Source: Pseudogymnoascus destructans
Taxonomy: Eukaryota; Ascomycota; Leotiomycetes; Thelebolales; Thelebolaceae
Assembly (NCBI RefSeq): GCF_001641265.1
Contig: NW_020167535.1
Location: 496,001 to 560,000 of the forward strand
Reading direction: 5' to 3'
DNA: 64,000 nt
Below the pieces are notes generated by a model. The model made no database searches. It saw only the letters and a list, made by a program, of their open reading frames with translations, and had not been told where the DNA came from. Of this stretch, positions 53,763 to 64,000 are shown piece by piece. The position numbers were made by a program, and so were the translations under genes. Positions within the stretch are counted from its first letter, which is position 1. Each line of letters starts with the position of its first letter.

Positions 53763-54315
53763 GAGGTTTATATGGTCCTCTGATAATCGGAAGAACCTAT
53801 ACAAGGGGGGGGGAGAGCCGCATCCACTGTATGCTGGGCGCAGTTGCACGCCCGGCTCAACGCATCTACAGCGCGGGTATGCCGCACAAACCCGCGACGT
53901 GCCGTGCGGACCGCGCGGATAATACCCACGACGGAATGAGAAAGCCCCGATGAGCGCGGAGACGGATGCGGTATGCTGCTTTGGATGCAGGTAGGGGAGA
54001 GAGAGGGAGCGGCTTGAAGGGATTCCAGAGAGTAGGAGGAGAGTACCAGGGGGAAGCTCGAGAGGCGCAGCGACGCCGTGGCCAGGGAGAAGGGCGAGCA
54101 TGATAGAAAGGAGGGATGCAGAGGTGCATGGAGTTTGGGAAATAGCATACACAGCGGAAGAGATAGATACCACACCATGTATACACAGCAATTGCCATCA
54201 TCATTCATTCACTCATTGGAATCACAATCATAAAAGTCACAATCACAACCTAATTAACATCAAAAAAAGGTTATTTCAATTCAAGAGCCACCCTACGTCC
54301 GGACAGGTATCCACT

Positions 54316-55674
54316 TTAGTAGTTGTTGTTACCCCCGCTGCTCTTTCCCAACAAATCAGTCGCCTTATCAACAAGCTTATCCACCATCGACGAGCCAGAG
54401 TTGTTGTTTGCCGAGCCGTAGCTGTCGTTGTTGTTGCTGGATCCGTAAGAATCGTTGTTGTTGCCCGAGGAGCTCTTGTTAGACGAGCCGTAGGAATCGT
54501 TGTCGTTGGAGTTCTTGTTGGAGGAGCCGTAGCTGTCGGAGGTGCTCTTGTTGGAGGAGCCGTAGGAGTCGTTGTCGTTGGAGTTCTTGTTGGAGGAGCC
54601 GTAGGAGTCGGTGTTTCCCGAGGAGCCGTAGCTATCGGAGGAGTTCTTGTTGGAGGAGCCGTAGCTATCGGTGTTTCCCGAGGAGCCGTAGCTGTCGGAG
54701 GAGCTCTTGTTAGAGGAGCCGTAGGAGTCGTTGTCGTTGGAGTTCTTGTTGGAGGAGCCGTAGCTGTCGGAGGAGTTCTTGTTAGAGGAGCCGTAGGAGT
54801 CGGTGTTACCCGAGGAGCTCTTGTTAGTGGAGCCGTAGGAGTCGTTGTCGTTGGAGTTCTTGTTGGAGGAGCCGTAGCTGTCGGTGTTGCCGGAGGAGGA
54901 CTTGTTGGAGGAGCCGTAAGAGTCGGTGTTGCCGGAGGAGTTCTTGTTGGAGGAGCCGTAGGAGTCGGTGTTGCCGGAGGAGGACTTGTTGGAGGAGCCG
55001 TAAGAGTCGGTGTTGCCGGAGGAGTTCTTGTTGGAAGAGCCGTAGGAGTCGGTGTTGCCGGAGGAGGACTTGTTGGAGGAGCCGTAGGAGTCGGTGTTGC
55101 CGGAGGAGGACTTGTTGGAGGAGCCGTAGGAGTCGGTGTTGCCGGAGGAGGACTTGTTGGAGGAGCCGTAGCTGTCGTTGTCGTTGGAGGACTTGTTGGA
55201 GGAGCCGTAGCTGTCGTTGTTGTCGCTGCGGCTGTTTCCGGACGAGCCGTAGCTGTCGGTGTTGCCGGAGGACTTGTTAGAGGATCCGTACGAGTCGTTG
55301 TCGTTAGAGCTCTTGTTGGAAGATCCGTAGCTGGCGTTGTCGTTGCTGCGGGTATTGGACGAGCCGTAGCTGTCAGTGTTGGAGCTGTTGTTGTTGGAAG
55401 ACTGGAGAAGAGGTTAGTGGGGGATAAGGAGGGTGGGGGGAGGAGGGACTTACGCCGTACGAGTCTCCGCCACGGGTGTTGGAGGACTGGGTAGGATGTT
55501 AGTTTGGTTTGGGGGTGGTGCAGCTGCTGATGGGAGCAGCAGTGGATGGGGGTTGAGGAGGCTTACGCCGTAGCTCTGGGAAGGAGTGTTAAGTCGACAG
55601 GACTAATGAGAAGAAGAGGGGGTGAGGTTGGTGAGAAGACTTACGTCGTTGTTGTTGTTACCGTATCCAGACAT
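54316..55674 (-). CDS. Ser-Tyr-Gly/Asn tandem-repeat protein with a 9-nt micro-exon
   Basis: Exons 55674-55645, 55575-55567, 55486-55454 and 55401-54316 all join in phase 0 and give 385 residues. The start is MSGYGNNNND. Exon 2 is only Ser-Tyr-Gly, and exon 3 is SSNTRGGDSYG. Exon 4 holds about 20 repeats of the type SYGSSNKSSSGNTD, some SYGSSNKNSNDND. The C terminus departs from the repeat: SSMVDKLVDKATDLLGKSSG plus GNNNY, an amphipathic helix. There is no signal peptide or membrane segment. The composition is that of a disordered, prion-like protein. I do not recognise the family. Canonical GTAAGT or GTAAGC donors support the splicing. Confidence 0.8.
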
Positions 55675-57139
55675 GATGAAGGATGTTTATATGAATCGGG
55701 GGGAGTGGTTGAAGATTGAAGATTGAAGATTGAAGATTGGTAGATGGCGATTGTAGAATTGAGAAAGTATCGAGGAACCAAAAGGAAGGGGACTCGAGAC
55801 GGGGGAAGGCGAAGGCTTGCTTATACTTATACCTCTCCCCCCCCCCTCCTCCCACCTACGTCCGACCTGCCTCTCACCTTCCTCTCACCTCCCCCCTCCA
55901 GACCCCCAAGATCACTGAGTACAGTACTACCCATCTGGAAGCGGGACAAGCTGAGATGACGAGTCCCCTCCCGCCAAGCTACCCAAAACGTGGTTGCGTC
56001 ATGACCCCTCCCCGACGATCTCGTTGTGCCCTTGAGGGGTTCACCATAAGAGGAGGGGTAAACTTCGTCCCCCCCCCCCCCCCGTCCTCCCACCCCCTCG
56101 GCCTCGCCGCCACCATTGGCCAGCTAGCTGCGGATGATAGGAGCCAAAACAAGGCTTGTTGTCTCACTCGCGCCCATGGAACCGACCGTGGGTTGTGGCA
56201 GGGAGGGAGGAGCGGATCGTGAAGATGCGAGTGGGTGGGTAGCTTCAAGCTTGCATGGCGTGCGTCTGGAGTGCCTTGGATCTTGGTTTTGGTTTCTGGT
56301 CTTTTTCTCTCCGTTGCGCAATGAGGGAGTGAGGTGGGGTATCGCTGGAGTGGTCTAGCTCGTGGTACTATGGGGCTCAGGTGGTCAGTAGTGTAGAGCA
56401 TGATGCGCGACAGGATAGGAGGGGGATGGAGAGGAGGTCCCGACATGCGTCGACGTATCGTACATCATCAGCCATACAAGGGTACAGCGGCAGGACAATG
56501 TGGGACGAGGTTGCGTTGGTTGGTGCTGACGTGTTGTCGTCGATGTCCGGGTCCCCTACCTTGTGATGTTCTCTGTTCTCTCACCGTGTCGGCGTTTCCA
56601 CATGGCCAGTGAGAAGCTTCTTATGGTTGTGTAGTTTCGGCATGTGGGGTAGGGGGGAGATAGGCTGAGACCGAGACCTGGTGGAAGGGAGGAAGGGAAG
56701 GTATGGAGTTGGGGAGTAGAGTAGAAGGAGGGCGATATGGCGATGGCGCATCTCCATCTCCATCTATCTGTATACACTTGGGAGTAGAGAGACCAAGTGC
56801 ACCATGCATGCAGATGTGGTATTATGATGTGTGTATAGCTGGCACTATCCATTTCCGCCGCGGTTTCGCGTGGTCACTCTATGTAGTAATCCTTTCCTCC
56901 TGTCCCGGTCCCGCTCTAATCGCCGTCCGATCCCAAACGCCGCTGTGTTGCTTCCCATCTGTCCATCTGCTCCATGTCTCTTGAGCCTCATTTCGTCCTG
57001 CGACGACTGCTATTCGTATCAAACTCCTCGGTTCCCTTGAGCCTCAATTATACCACGCCTCTCATGCTCGACTTGGTGTCCTATCCGAGACCCAGCATTC
57101 ATCCCCATCCCAATTCCACCCCCAAGTCCCATACCACGC
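55675..57139. other. Intergenic between the repeat-protein gene and CWC15
   Basis: Contains the promoter of the repeat-protein gene (CT-rich leader; GATTGAAGATTGAAGATTGA repeat at about 55707-55738) and the 3' side of CWC15. A 14-C run lies at about 56070-56083. No gene is supported in between. Confidence 0.5.
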
Positions 57140-58089
57140 TCACCTCACATACTTGCTCATAAACCTCTTGTGGAAATCCGATCTCAGCAAGTCCTATCCA
57201 AATATTAGCATCTCATCCCCACCCCCATCCCCCCCTCACCCCCCCAGAAAAACTCACATTAACAAACTCCTTCTTATCCTTCCCCTCCGTCCCCCTCGCC
57301 TGATTCCTAAAAATCACATCATCATCCCACCTCCTCTTAACCCCAAAATCCTGTTTCGCCCCCCCTCCCATCAACGGATTCCCCCCCGCCATATCCCTTT
57401 CCCTCGCCTCCTCCTCCGCCGCCGCCTTCTCCCTCTCCTCCGCCTCCCTCCTCTCCGCCCTCTCCCTCTTGATCTTCTCCAGCTCCCGCTGCAGCTCCGC
57501 CGTCTCGTCTTCACTCTCGTCCTCGCTCTCGCTCTCGCTTTCAGAAGCTGAATCGGCGTCGATGTCCCGCGTCTCTTCTAGGATCTTCCGCCGCTTCGCT
57601 TCTTTCGCCTCGTTGTCGTCTTCTACCCCCTCCATCGCGCCGCTTTCGAGTAATCCCCGCTTCCCTGCTTCGAGAGCGGCATCGTTAACAGAGTCTTGGT
57701 CGGGGGCGCCACCGCGCGTCTTGGCGAAGTGAGCGGCTTCGGCGGCGAGGAGTTCGGCGCGCAGGTCGCGCGATTGGGAGTCGGCGGAGCCGCCTTGGCC
57801 GGGTTTACTGTGGTGAGGGAGTTAGCGGGCGTGCGCTTGTGTTGGGATTGAGGCGCGGGGGAGGGGGCACATACCGGACTTTCAGCTGGGTGTGCGCTGG
57901 GAGGAGGCGCTGGTGGTATGCTGGGCCGCGCTGGGCTTCTTTGCCTACAGCCTGGGGGGTGTTAGTCTGGGGGTCTGGGGATGGGAAGATCGAGGGGTGG
58001 ACGAACGGGGTCGAAGGTTGGTCTGTGAGCTGGGGTTTTATTAGCGACGTGTATTTTAAAGCAGGCGATGGCTACATACCAGTCGTCAT
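57140..58089 (-). CDS. CWC15: Pre-mRNA splicing factor CWC15 (Cwf15)
   Basis: A spliceosomal protein associated with the Prp19 (NTC) complex. Five exons (58089-58080, 58029-58007, 57951-57875, 57807-57258, 57193-57140) join without a break into 237 residues, the usual family length. The N terminus is MTTAHRPTFDPAVGKEAQRG, then PAYHQRLLPAHTQLKVRKPG. The middle is acidic and coiled (SASESESESEDESEDET, then LQRELEKIKRERAERRE). The end has KRRWDDDVIFRNQARG and the diagnostic DLLRSDFHKRFMSKYVR. The first two exons are only 10 and 23 nt. It is divergent from RRP45, 269 bp away. Confidence 0.95.
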
Positions 58090-58358
58090 CTTGCGTTGTG
58101 GTGAAAAGCAAAGTGAAGTCGTAAAGATGTCGAGGTGATGGAATTCTCCAGGGCCCAGGCGATATCAACACCCATAACTCGATGCTACACGATCGCGCTA
58201 AACCCACCCCAGCACAAACCACAACACCGCCCCCGGCAATATTATTTCACTATCAATCAACCCCACCTCCTCCCAACCCAGCCAGCCCTTCCTTACAGCT
58301 CCCACCAACAAAATACAAAGACACGTCGTAGCCGGTCCCCGCAAAACCGACCTACATA
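58090..58358. promoter_or_regulatory. Divergent promoter between CWC15 and RRP45
   Basis: The 269 bp separate the two start codons, so both promoters must lie here. There is no clear TATA box. The region is C/A-rich on the RRP45 side, as in many fungal housekeeping promoters. One gene acts in splicing and the other in RNA decay; co-regulation is only an inference. Confidence 0.6.
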
Positions 58359-59316
58359 ATGCCGCGCGAACCAGAACCCTCGCTCAACGAGCGCCAATTC
58401 ATCCTCCAAGCCCTAGAAGACAATCTCCGCCTCGACGGCCGCGGCTTCGACGATGCGCGCGATGTCGAAATCACCTTTGGTGACGCCTACGGCAGCGTCG
58501 ATGTGCAGATGGGAAAGACTCGGTACTTTCCCCCATTTCCCCCCTCTCTCTCCTTCCGTTCACCCAAAGGCCCCCCGGCTAACCCCCACCAGCGTCCTAG
58601 CAACAATATCCTGTTCCCTCTCCCCCCCTTCTCCCCCCCGCCCCTTCGACGGCATCTTCACCCTCACCACCGAGTTCTCTCCCATGGCCACCCCAACCGT
58701 GGACCCCTCGCGCCCCTCCCCGCCCGAGACACTGCTCGCGCGTCTCCTCGATAAAACGCTCCGTCGCTCCGCCGCGCTCGACACCGAGTCCCTCTGCCTC
58801 CTCGCTGGGAAAAGCGTCTGGGCCATCTGCTGCGACCTCCACATTCTCTCCCACGGCGGCGGCCTGCTAGACGCCTGCTGCGTCGCTGCGCTGGCGGGGT
58901 TACTCCATTTCCGCCGCCCGGAAGTGAGTGTCGAAGGCGAGAAAGTCACAATCTACAGCGCCGAAGAGCGCGCGCCCGTGCCCTTAAGTCTTCTCCACCT
59001 CCCCTTCTGCGTCACCTTCTCGATATTCGGAATCCGCTCGGGCGAAGAGGAGGCAGTGCTTCTGGATGCGGATAGGGCGGAGGAAGGGGTGAGGGAGGGC
59101 GCGGTGACGGTGGGTGTTAATAGACATGGGGAGGTGTGTCAGATTGCGAAGTTGGGGGGGAGGGAGGTGGATGCGTTGGAGTTGTTGAGGTGTGTGGGGG
59201 TTGCGGAGGGAAGGGCGAAGGTGTTGGATGGGATTGTGAGGAGGAGGGTGGGGGAGGAGGAGAGGAGGAGGGATGGGGGGAGGGGGAAGGTGTTGAGTGC
59301 TGAGAATGAGAGGTGA
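58359..59316 (+). CDS. RRP45: Exosome complex subunit RRP45
   Basis: An RNase PH-fold subunit of the nuclear and cytoplasmic RNA exosome ring, involved in rRNA processing and RNA decay. Exons 58359-58522 and 58593-59316 join to 295 residues. The start PSLNERQFILQALEDNLRLD with GRGFDDARDVEITFGDAYGS is the classic RRP45/EXOSC9 opening. Later come GIFTLTTEFSPMATPTVDPS, LARLLDKTLRRSAALDTESL and SVWAICCDLHILSHGGGLLD with ACCVAALAGLLHFRRPEV. As in other eukaryotic ring subunits, catalysis by this subunit is not expected. The 70-bp intron interrupts the VQMGKTRVLATISC motif. Intact. Confidence 0.95.
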
Positions 59317-60183
59317 GCTGCTTGCTTGAGGGGTTGGGTTGTTTGGGAATTGGGAAAGTGGAAATATCATGGCGCTTTTGTAAGAGTGAAGGGAGGGGGT
59401 GATGGGGTTGGTCTACCCGTGTTGAAAGTGTGTTCTTCAATGACCCTAGAGCGGAGTGTGGGAACATGGAGCAGTGCAAGAGAGCCTACTTGGGGCTGCA
59501 CAGCTTCGTTCGCGTCATGGGCGAAATTGGTGCGCTCTACACAACAGGCCAATTTCGGGGCAGGAAGCCTCCGTATGCCCTACAAAATGAATGTAGAGTT
59601 TATCACATATAGAGTAATTAAGACTATAAAACTTTATGAAATAAAATTAAGTATCCCAACCTCAATAGTGAAACACCAAAACTAAAGACAACAAACTTAC
59701 CAGTATCACCATAGACACGTAACAATAGTCTCACATCACTCACCACCCATCAGTCGAACACATCATCACTAGACACAAGATTCAAAATTCAAAATTCAAA
59801 TCCATAATCCCACTATCCCCCCAAATCCAGCTACCTAACCCAGCAAGCTCCCACCCAAGCAACCCCCTCAGCCCCCTTCCAACCCTCATACCATCATCTC
59901 ATATACAACAACACTACCTAGCCAACCGCACAAGCCTCAAACACCCCCCCGTTTCCAGTGGAGAAAGTGACAAAGATAGAAAAACAACTGCAAAGGGTAT
60001 CCGCCCACCATCCCCCTTCAAATCCTTAAGCTTTTCTCTCAAGAAAACCGGGGGAAAACTAAGCCAGCTAAAAAATGTGATATTGCAGATATAGAACCTC
60101 CGCCGCCCTCCCCCCTTCTTTCCCCCTTCACATTTTGGAAAAAAAACAAAGATTATAAGAAAAATGAGGAAGACAAAAACTCC
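59317..60183. other. Convergent 3' region between RRP45 and PDS5
   Basis: About 0.87 kb, AC-rich in its second half, holding the 3' untranslated regions of the convergent genes. A few AATAAA-like words (for example ATAAAATTAA near 59640) could serve polyadenylation. No gene is supported. Confidence 0.5.
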
Positions 60184-63100
60184 TCACTCGCTCTCCTCAA
60201 CATCAAACACATCACCCCCAACTTTCTTCCCCCTTGCACGCGCGCTCCTCGCTCGCACCGGCGCAGCAGCGGCGGCTTTGATATTCTCCTTCCCCTTCGG
60301 CTTCACCTTCACAGCAGCAGCGGCCTTGCGTCCCCGTCCATTCGTCGGCTTCTCCTTCGGCTCAGGCGTAGCTTCCTCTTCCGGCTCTTGCTTTGCCAGT
60401 TCCGGAACCTTCGTCCGTATCGCCGGCGCAGGCGTCTCTTCAGGCTCCTCGACAGCGTCGTCTGACATCTCCACATCCTCCTCCGCAGCCTCGGAAGCCT
60501 CAGCGTCTGACTCGTCATCAGATTCAGCAGCATCAGACTCGACGTGACCGTCCGCGTACTCCCACTTGCTGACCCCCCCCATCATCTCCTCATCATCCTC
60601 ACTATCATCCCTATCCGCATAACTCTTCGCCGCCACCACGCCCCTCCCGCTCCTCCTTCTCTCCGCCGTCGACTTTAGCTTCTCCTCTCTAACCTTCTTC
60701 ACATTCTTCGGCGTCTTCGGCTTGACTGTCTTCTTCACCGCCGCCGTCTTCACCCTCGGCGCCGCAGCAGCAGTCGAAACCCTCTGCCTCTTCCCTGCCG
60801 GCTCCCCCCCCTCCCCCGCGGCCCTCTTCCCCCTCTTCTCCCCCCTCCTCACCACCTCCTCCACCCCCTCCTCCACCCCCTCCGGCAAAAACACCCTCTC
60901 CGCCGTCTCCTGCGCCGCCTTATGATCCGGCATTTTCGCGAACAGCTCCCTCGCCATCCCCAACCGCCCTGCATACGCCTGCATCGCCCATCCGCGCCTC
61001 GCCTCCCACTTGCGCAGGACAGCCATCGCCAGCTCGGCGAGAACGTATATGTTTTCGCTAGAGGGGTCGAGGGCGTCGCGCGCTTGCTTCACGCGCTCGG
61101 CGTATTTGTAGAGCAGGCCTAGGTTGTCTTCCGTGGCGACGCTGGTGATGAAGAAGAGGAGATATTGCGCTGTGTCTAGTAGATCTGCGGGTTCCGGGCT
61201 ATAATCCGGATGATGCGCAAGCAGCGACAGCAAGCGCGGGAGAGTCGCCTCCAGTGCCCCGCCACCGCCGCCAACTGGGCCCTGTAGGGCGCGAGCGCGC
61301 GATTTGAGCCATGTTGCTGCGCTGGCGCGGAAATGGGCTTCGGGCTCGAAAGCGAGGAGGAAGGGGATGACGTAGAAGCGTGTTGGAAGGCGGTTGAGGA
61401 CGAGGTATTTCTGAAGTTTATCGATGAAGCTACGGCGAACGGGGAATAAGGCGTCCTGCGCGACGGTTGCGAGGCGCAGGAAGGATTTCGGGGAGAGCTG
61501 CGCGTCGAATGCTTTGGTGGTGCTGAGTTTGAGGAGGAGGTGCGCGGCGAGGAGGCGGAGACGCGATTTATGGTGTTTTGGCGTCGAAGCGGTTTTGGAC
61601 AGTTCGCCTTCGTTGCTTAGGATGGTCAGGAGTAGTTTGTAGACTGGTGGCGCGAGCTCAGCTGCTGAGGCGGGGTCGGTGACGACGCGGAGGCGGTTGA
61701 CGAGGGCTTTTAGCGACCAGGTTTTTGCTTCGCATTCAGAGTCTACGGCGGCGTCGTCGACCCAGCTGCGGTCGGTGGAGGAGGGGGTGGTGCGGTATTG
61801 GAGGAGGACTTGCTGGCTTGTGATTCCGAGGATGGGGTCGTGGAATTCGTCCATTACGGTGGGGGCGAGGAGGTTGAGCTGGCTGATGCAGGCGAGTTTG
61901 GTGAGGTAGTGGTCTTCGCCGTATGTCCAGTCTTTTGTAGCCCATGTCAGCAGGTCGCGTGCGTGCACTTCTTTGCGTGCGGTAGTCGAGATTAAGATCG
62001 TGACGGCGTGCTTTGCGGCCTTGGCTGGGCTGCCAAACTTCGCGAAGGCGACGAGAGCCTGCACGAATGGCTTGTCCTTGGGGATATCATCCGGGAATTT
62101 CTTCGCGAATGCCGCGCACGACTTGAGCGTCTTGACTGAGCCGACGTCGTTCGCCTTCGTAGCTGTCGGGGCCGCTTCAATAAGCAGCTTGCAGAGATCC
62201 TTGACCTGAGCCTTGAAGATGTCCGGGTTACGCTCCGAAATTTCATTAAGCAATTCATGCGCCGTAGCCCCAAGCCCCTTCGCATCATTGCGCGAGAACT
62301 CAAGGATAGCCGGCAAATTGCTCTGATTATACACAATTGACCCAGCACGGTAGATGAGCGGGATCATCGTCTCCAGCAACCCCGCCGGCGCCCCCGGCGC
62401 CGCCTCAATACGCTTCGCAAACTCCTTAACCGCCTTATGCACAGTCTTAAAGTCCTCAATCGGATCCATAGTGCAGCGAATCAGGTGGTACGCACGACGA
62501 TCATGCATCTTAGCGAACTTCCACAAGTCGGCGCTGGCGCGCAGCGAGTCCGGCAACAGTGCCACGAGCCACTGTATCACAGCCGTGAGCTTCTGTTTGA
62601 TCTCCTTCTCGTTGCCGTCCATCACGCCGCCGTTGTACTCCTCGCACTTGGTCAGGAAGGTCGTGATCACGTTGCGGAAGGTCTTCTGACGCGCTTGGAG
62701 CGCGAAAAAGGCTTTTTTAGCTTTGGGGTCGAGGGAGCGGACGAGGATGAGGAGGCGCTGTACGCGCGCGGTGTTGGGGTCGAAGGAGTCATCTGTAGCT
62801 TGCTGCGATTCCCCATTCGCGTTCTTAATCCCCTTCGATTTGAGCGGGGGGTATGACAGCGGTAGGAGATGCTCGAACATAACGTGATCGAGTAGCACAT
62901 TCACATCTTGATCATTAGCGTAGTAAGCGTAGAATATGCGCGACGGGATCGCTCCCAGAAGCGCTGTCACGGTCTCGTTCCCAGCCGCGATCTCCCCAGC
63001 TGCCACGCCCCAGATCTTGCTGATGGTGGTCATGCCTTCCACGCGCACAGCATGTTTCCGATCACGCGAGCGATCCGCTAAGCTGCACAGGACTGATCCT

Positions 63101-64000
63101 GTTTTGTTCACGTCGCCGCTGCTCGCAAGTTTGGTCGCGATGTCGTGGAAGCCGAATCCGCCAACTGCCTTTACAGCCGCGATCCGAACTCTTTCATCCG
63201 CGTCGTTGAGTTTCTCTGCCAGTCCAGCTACAAGGGTAGCTTCGTCCTCGCGGCTCAATCCGATACCTCCAGCTGAGGTGAGGATGATCCTTCCAATCGC
63301 TGTAGTCCACGCTGACCTAATCAGTGGAGACTTATCGTTCTTGCGACCGAGGAAGCTGTTGTAAACAGCCGGATAGGCTTGTGCAAACGACTGTGGTGAC
63401 ATTGGCGTTGTGAGAATATTCGTTGGCGCGGTCGGCTGTGCGTACTCCTCGAGCATCACAGGCGGATATGCAGCCGGGTCCATTGGAGGCGCCGGAGGTG
63501 GTCCCGCAGCTCCAATGCCAGATATAATATCCCCTAGGGTCTCGGTAGCGAGCAGTCGCAGCTGTACATTTTCTGCTGACAGCTCCGCCTCGAGTTGCGG
63601 GATGACATTCTGCAAGACCTGCGACGACGCACGCCATAGCTCTCGGAGGAGCCTGTGTGCCTTCTCCAGTTCGCGCAGATCTACAACTGTTGGGCCGGCA
63701 TTCTCGTCTTCGTCATCAGAATCATTATTGATGCTAGATCTCCTGTGGTCGCCAGGTTTCGAGATGGATCCGGAAGACGAGGCGTCGACAATCACGTCGT
63801 TGAAGTACTGGCTGATATACCTCGACATCTTCTCCGGGCACGAATTGCACAAGAACTCCGCCATCTTGTACGCAGCCGGCAACTCTTTCATCTCCAAAAT
63901 CGACTGCTTATCATCCTTCGAATCGCCATTATGCTTCGCCTTCCCCGTCGCCGCAGCCCTCAAGAACTGCGCAACAATAATATCAATAACCTCCGTCGGC
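60184..64000 (-). CDS. PDS5: Sister chromatid cohesion protein PDS5 (BimD/Spo76 type), 5' end outside the window
   Basis: PDS5 binds cohesin and regulates its loading, maintenance and release. The frame is open to the window edge (codons PTEVIDIIVAQFLRAAATGK at 64000-63940). About 1270 residues are seen, so only the N terminus is missing. Landmarks are EMKELPAAYKMAEFLCNSCP with EKMSRYISQYFNDVIVD, LLRELWRASSQVLQNVIPQL, VRIAAVKAVGGFGF, RDRKHAVRVEGMTTISKIWG and ARVQRLLILVRSLDPKAKKA, typical HEAT repeats. The last about 230 residues are charged and Lys/Ala-rich with acidic blocks and GRGRKAAAAVKVKPKGK, an AT-hook-like tail. No intron is needed in the visible part. Confidence 0.93.
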   Translation of the reverse strand, partial: PTEVIDIIVAQFLRAAATGKAKHNGDSKDDKQSILEMKELPAAYKMAEFLCNSCPEKMSRYISQYFNDVIVDASSSGSISKPGDHRRSSINNDSDDEDENAGPTVVDLRELEKAHRLLRELWRASSQVLQNVIPQLEAELSAENVQLRLLATETLGDIISGIGAAGPPPAPPMDPAAYPPVMLEEYAQPTAPTNILTTPMSPQSFAQAYPAVYNSFLGRKNDKSPLIRSAWTTAIGRIILTSAGGIGLSREDEATLVAGLAEKLNDADERVRIAAVKAVGGFGFHDIATKLASSGDVNKTGSVLCSLADRSRDRKHAVRVEGMTTISKIWGVAAGEIAAGNETVTALLGAIPSRIFYAYYANDQDVNVLLDHVMFEHLLPLSYPPLKSKGIKNANGESQQATDDSFDPNTARVQRLLILVRSLDPKAKKAFFALQARQKTFRNVITTFLTKCEEYNGGVMDGNEKEIKQKLTAVIQWLVALLPDSLRASADLWKFAKMHDRRAYHLIRCTMDPIEDFKTVHKAVKEFAKRIEAAPGAPAGLLETMIPLIYRAGSIVYNQSNLPAILEFSRNDAKGLGATAHELLNEISERNPDIFKAQVKDLCKLLIEAAPTATKANDVGSVKTLKSCAAFAKKFPDDIPKDKPFVQALVAFAKFGSPAKAAKHAVTILISTTARKEVHARDLLTWATKDWTYGEDHYLTKLACISQLNLLAPTVMDEFHDPILGITSQQVLLQYRTTPSSTDRSWVDDAAVDSECEAKTWSLKALVNRLRVVTDPASAAELAPPVYKLLLTILSNEGELSKTASTPKHHKSRLRLLAAHLLLKLSTTKAFDAQLSPKSFLRLATVAQDALFPVRRSFIDKLQKYLVLNRLPTRFYVIPFLLAFEPEAHFRASAATWLKSRARALQGPVGGGGGALEATLPRLLSLLAHHPDYSPEPADLLDTAQYLLFFITSVATEDNLGLLYKYAERVKQARDALDPSSENIYVLAELAMAVLRKWEARRGWAMQAYAGRLGMARELFAKMPDHKAAQETAERVFLPEGVEEGVEEVVRRGEKRGKRAAGEGGEPAGKRQRVSTAAAAPRVKTAAVKKTVKPKTPKNVKKVREEKLKSTAERRRSGRGVVAAKSYADRDDSEDDEEMMGGVSKWEYADGHVESDAAESDDESDAEASEAAEEDVEMSDDAVEEPEETPAPAIRTKVPELAKQEPEEEATPEPKEKPTNGRGRKAAAAVKVKPKGKENIKAAAAAPVRARSARARGKKVGGDVFDVEESE

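Noticed and set aside
54100..55494. 464-residue plus-strand frame rich in Val, Gly and Ala repeats
   Set aside because: It is the antisense shadow of the minus-strand Ser-Tyr-Gly repeat gene, which has a proper start, canonical splice sites, phase-0 exons and a non-repetitive C terminus.

Overview
This is a stretch of a filamentous ascomycete (Pezizomycotina) nuclear genome. The evidence is short GT-AG introns (37-126 bp) with TACTAAC/CTAAT-like branch sites, a fungal-type 5S rRNA gene, fungal gene families (PDS5/BimD, haspin, CWC15, RRP45, DUF1996, LysM, the HND-motif kinase-like family) and several nonsense changes of C-to-T or G-to-A type that would fit past RIP. I cannot name the species.

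The window has two compartments. From 1 to about 51.6 kb it is transposon-rich accessory DNA with decayed genes. From about 51.9 kb to the end it is a compact housekeeping block: haspin kinase, a Ser-Tyr-Gly/Asn repeat protein, CWC15 and RRP45 as a divergent pair, and the 3' part of PDS5.

Accessory part, left to right. Positions 1-5349 hold an old hAT element (hAT-1) on the minus strand. Its start codon region is split by an intact-looking 2.7 kb hAT (hAT-2, 2243-4969) with an exact 8-bp target duplication, and its 3' end is cut by LTR-like DNA. A kinase-like relic follows (6.2-7.4 kb). A 4.2 kb element with hAT-type ends (7747-11978, exact 8-bp duplication) carries two spliced, damaged genes: a zinc-finger gene and a divergent histone H3-like gene in which tail positions 9, 14 and 18 are no longer lysine. 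Two solo LTRs sit inside it. Next come a P450 pseudogene (12.3-14 kb), a PHD-finger/Ulp1-protease gene (16-18.9 kb), a kinase-like gene (21.5-22.1 kb), a small spliced gene (23.3-24.0 kb) and a secreted-protein gene (24.4-25.3 kb). A structurally intact pogo-type transposon lies just upstream of the last one. A broken second pogo element is fused to the 3' end of a chitinase-like/LysM gene (28.4-30.1 kb). Then follow a 5S rRNA gene with a truncated copy, dispersed repeats, and five protein genes, four of them broken by a stop or frameshift (31.6-40.2 kb). From 42 to 49.6 kb lies a rearranged hAT whose two ends point the same way and whose 8-bp flanks are reverse complements of each other; a Helitron fragment is inserted in its 5' end. 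A DUF1996 pseudogene closes the accessory part.

The most unusual item is the mobile element with the embedded H3-like gene, together with a short GATTACCAGA-type motif that recurs inside the introns of both of its genes. Second is the same-direction-ends/inverted-duplication structure at 43-49.6 kb, which looks like a product of alternative (reversed-ends) hAT transposition.
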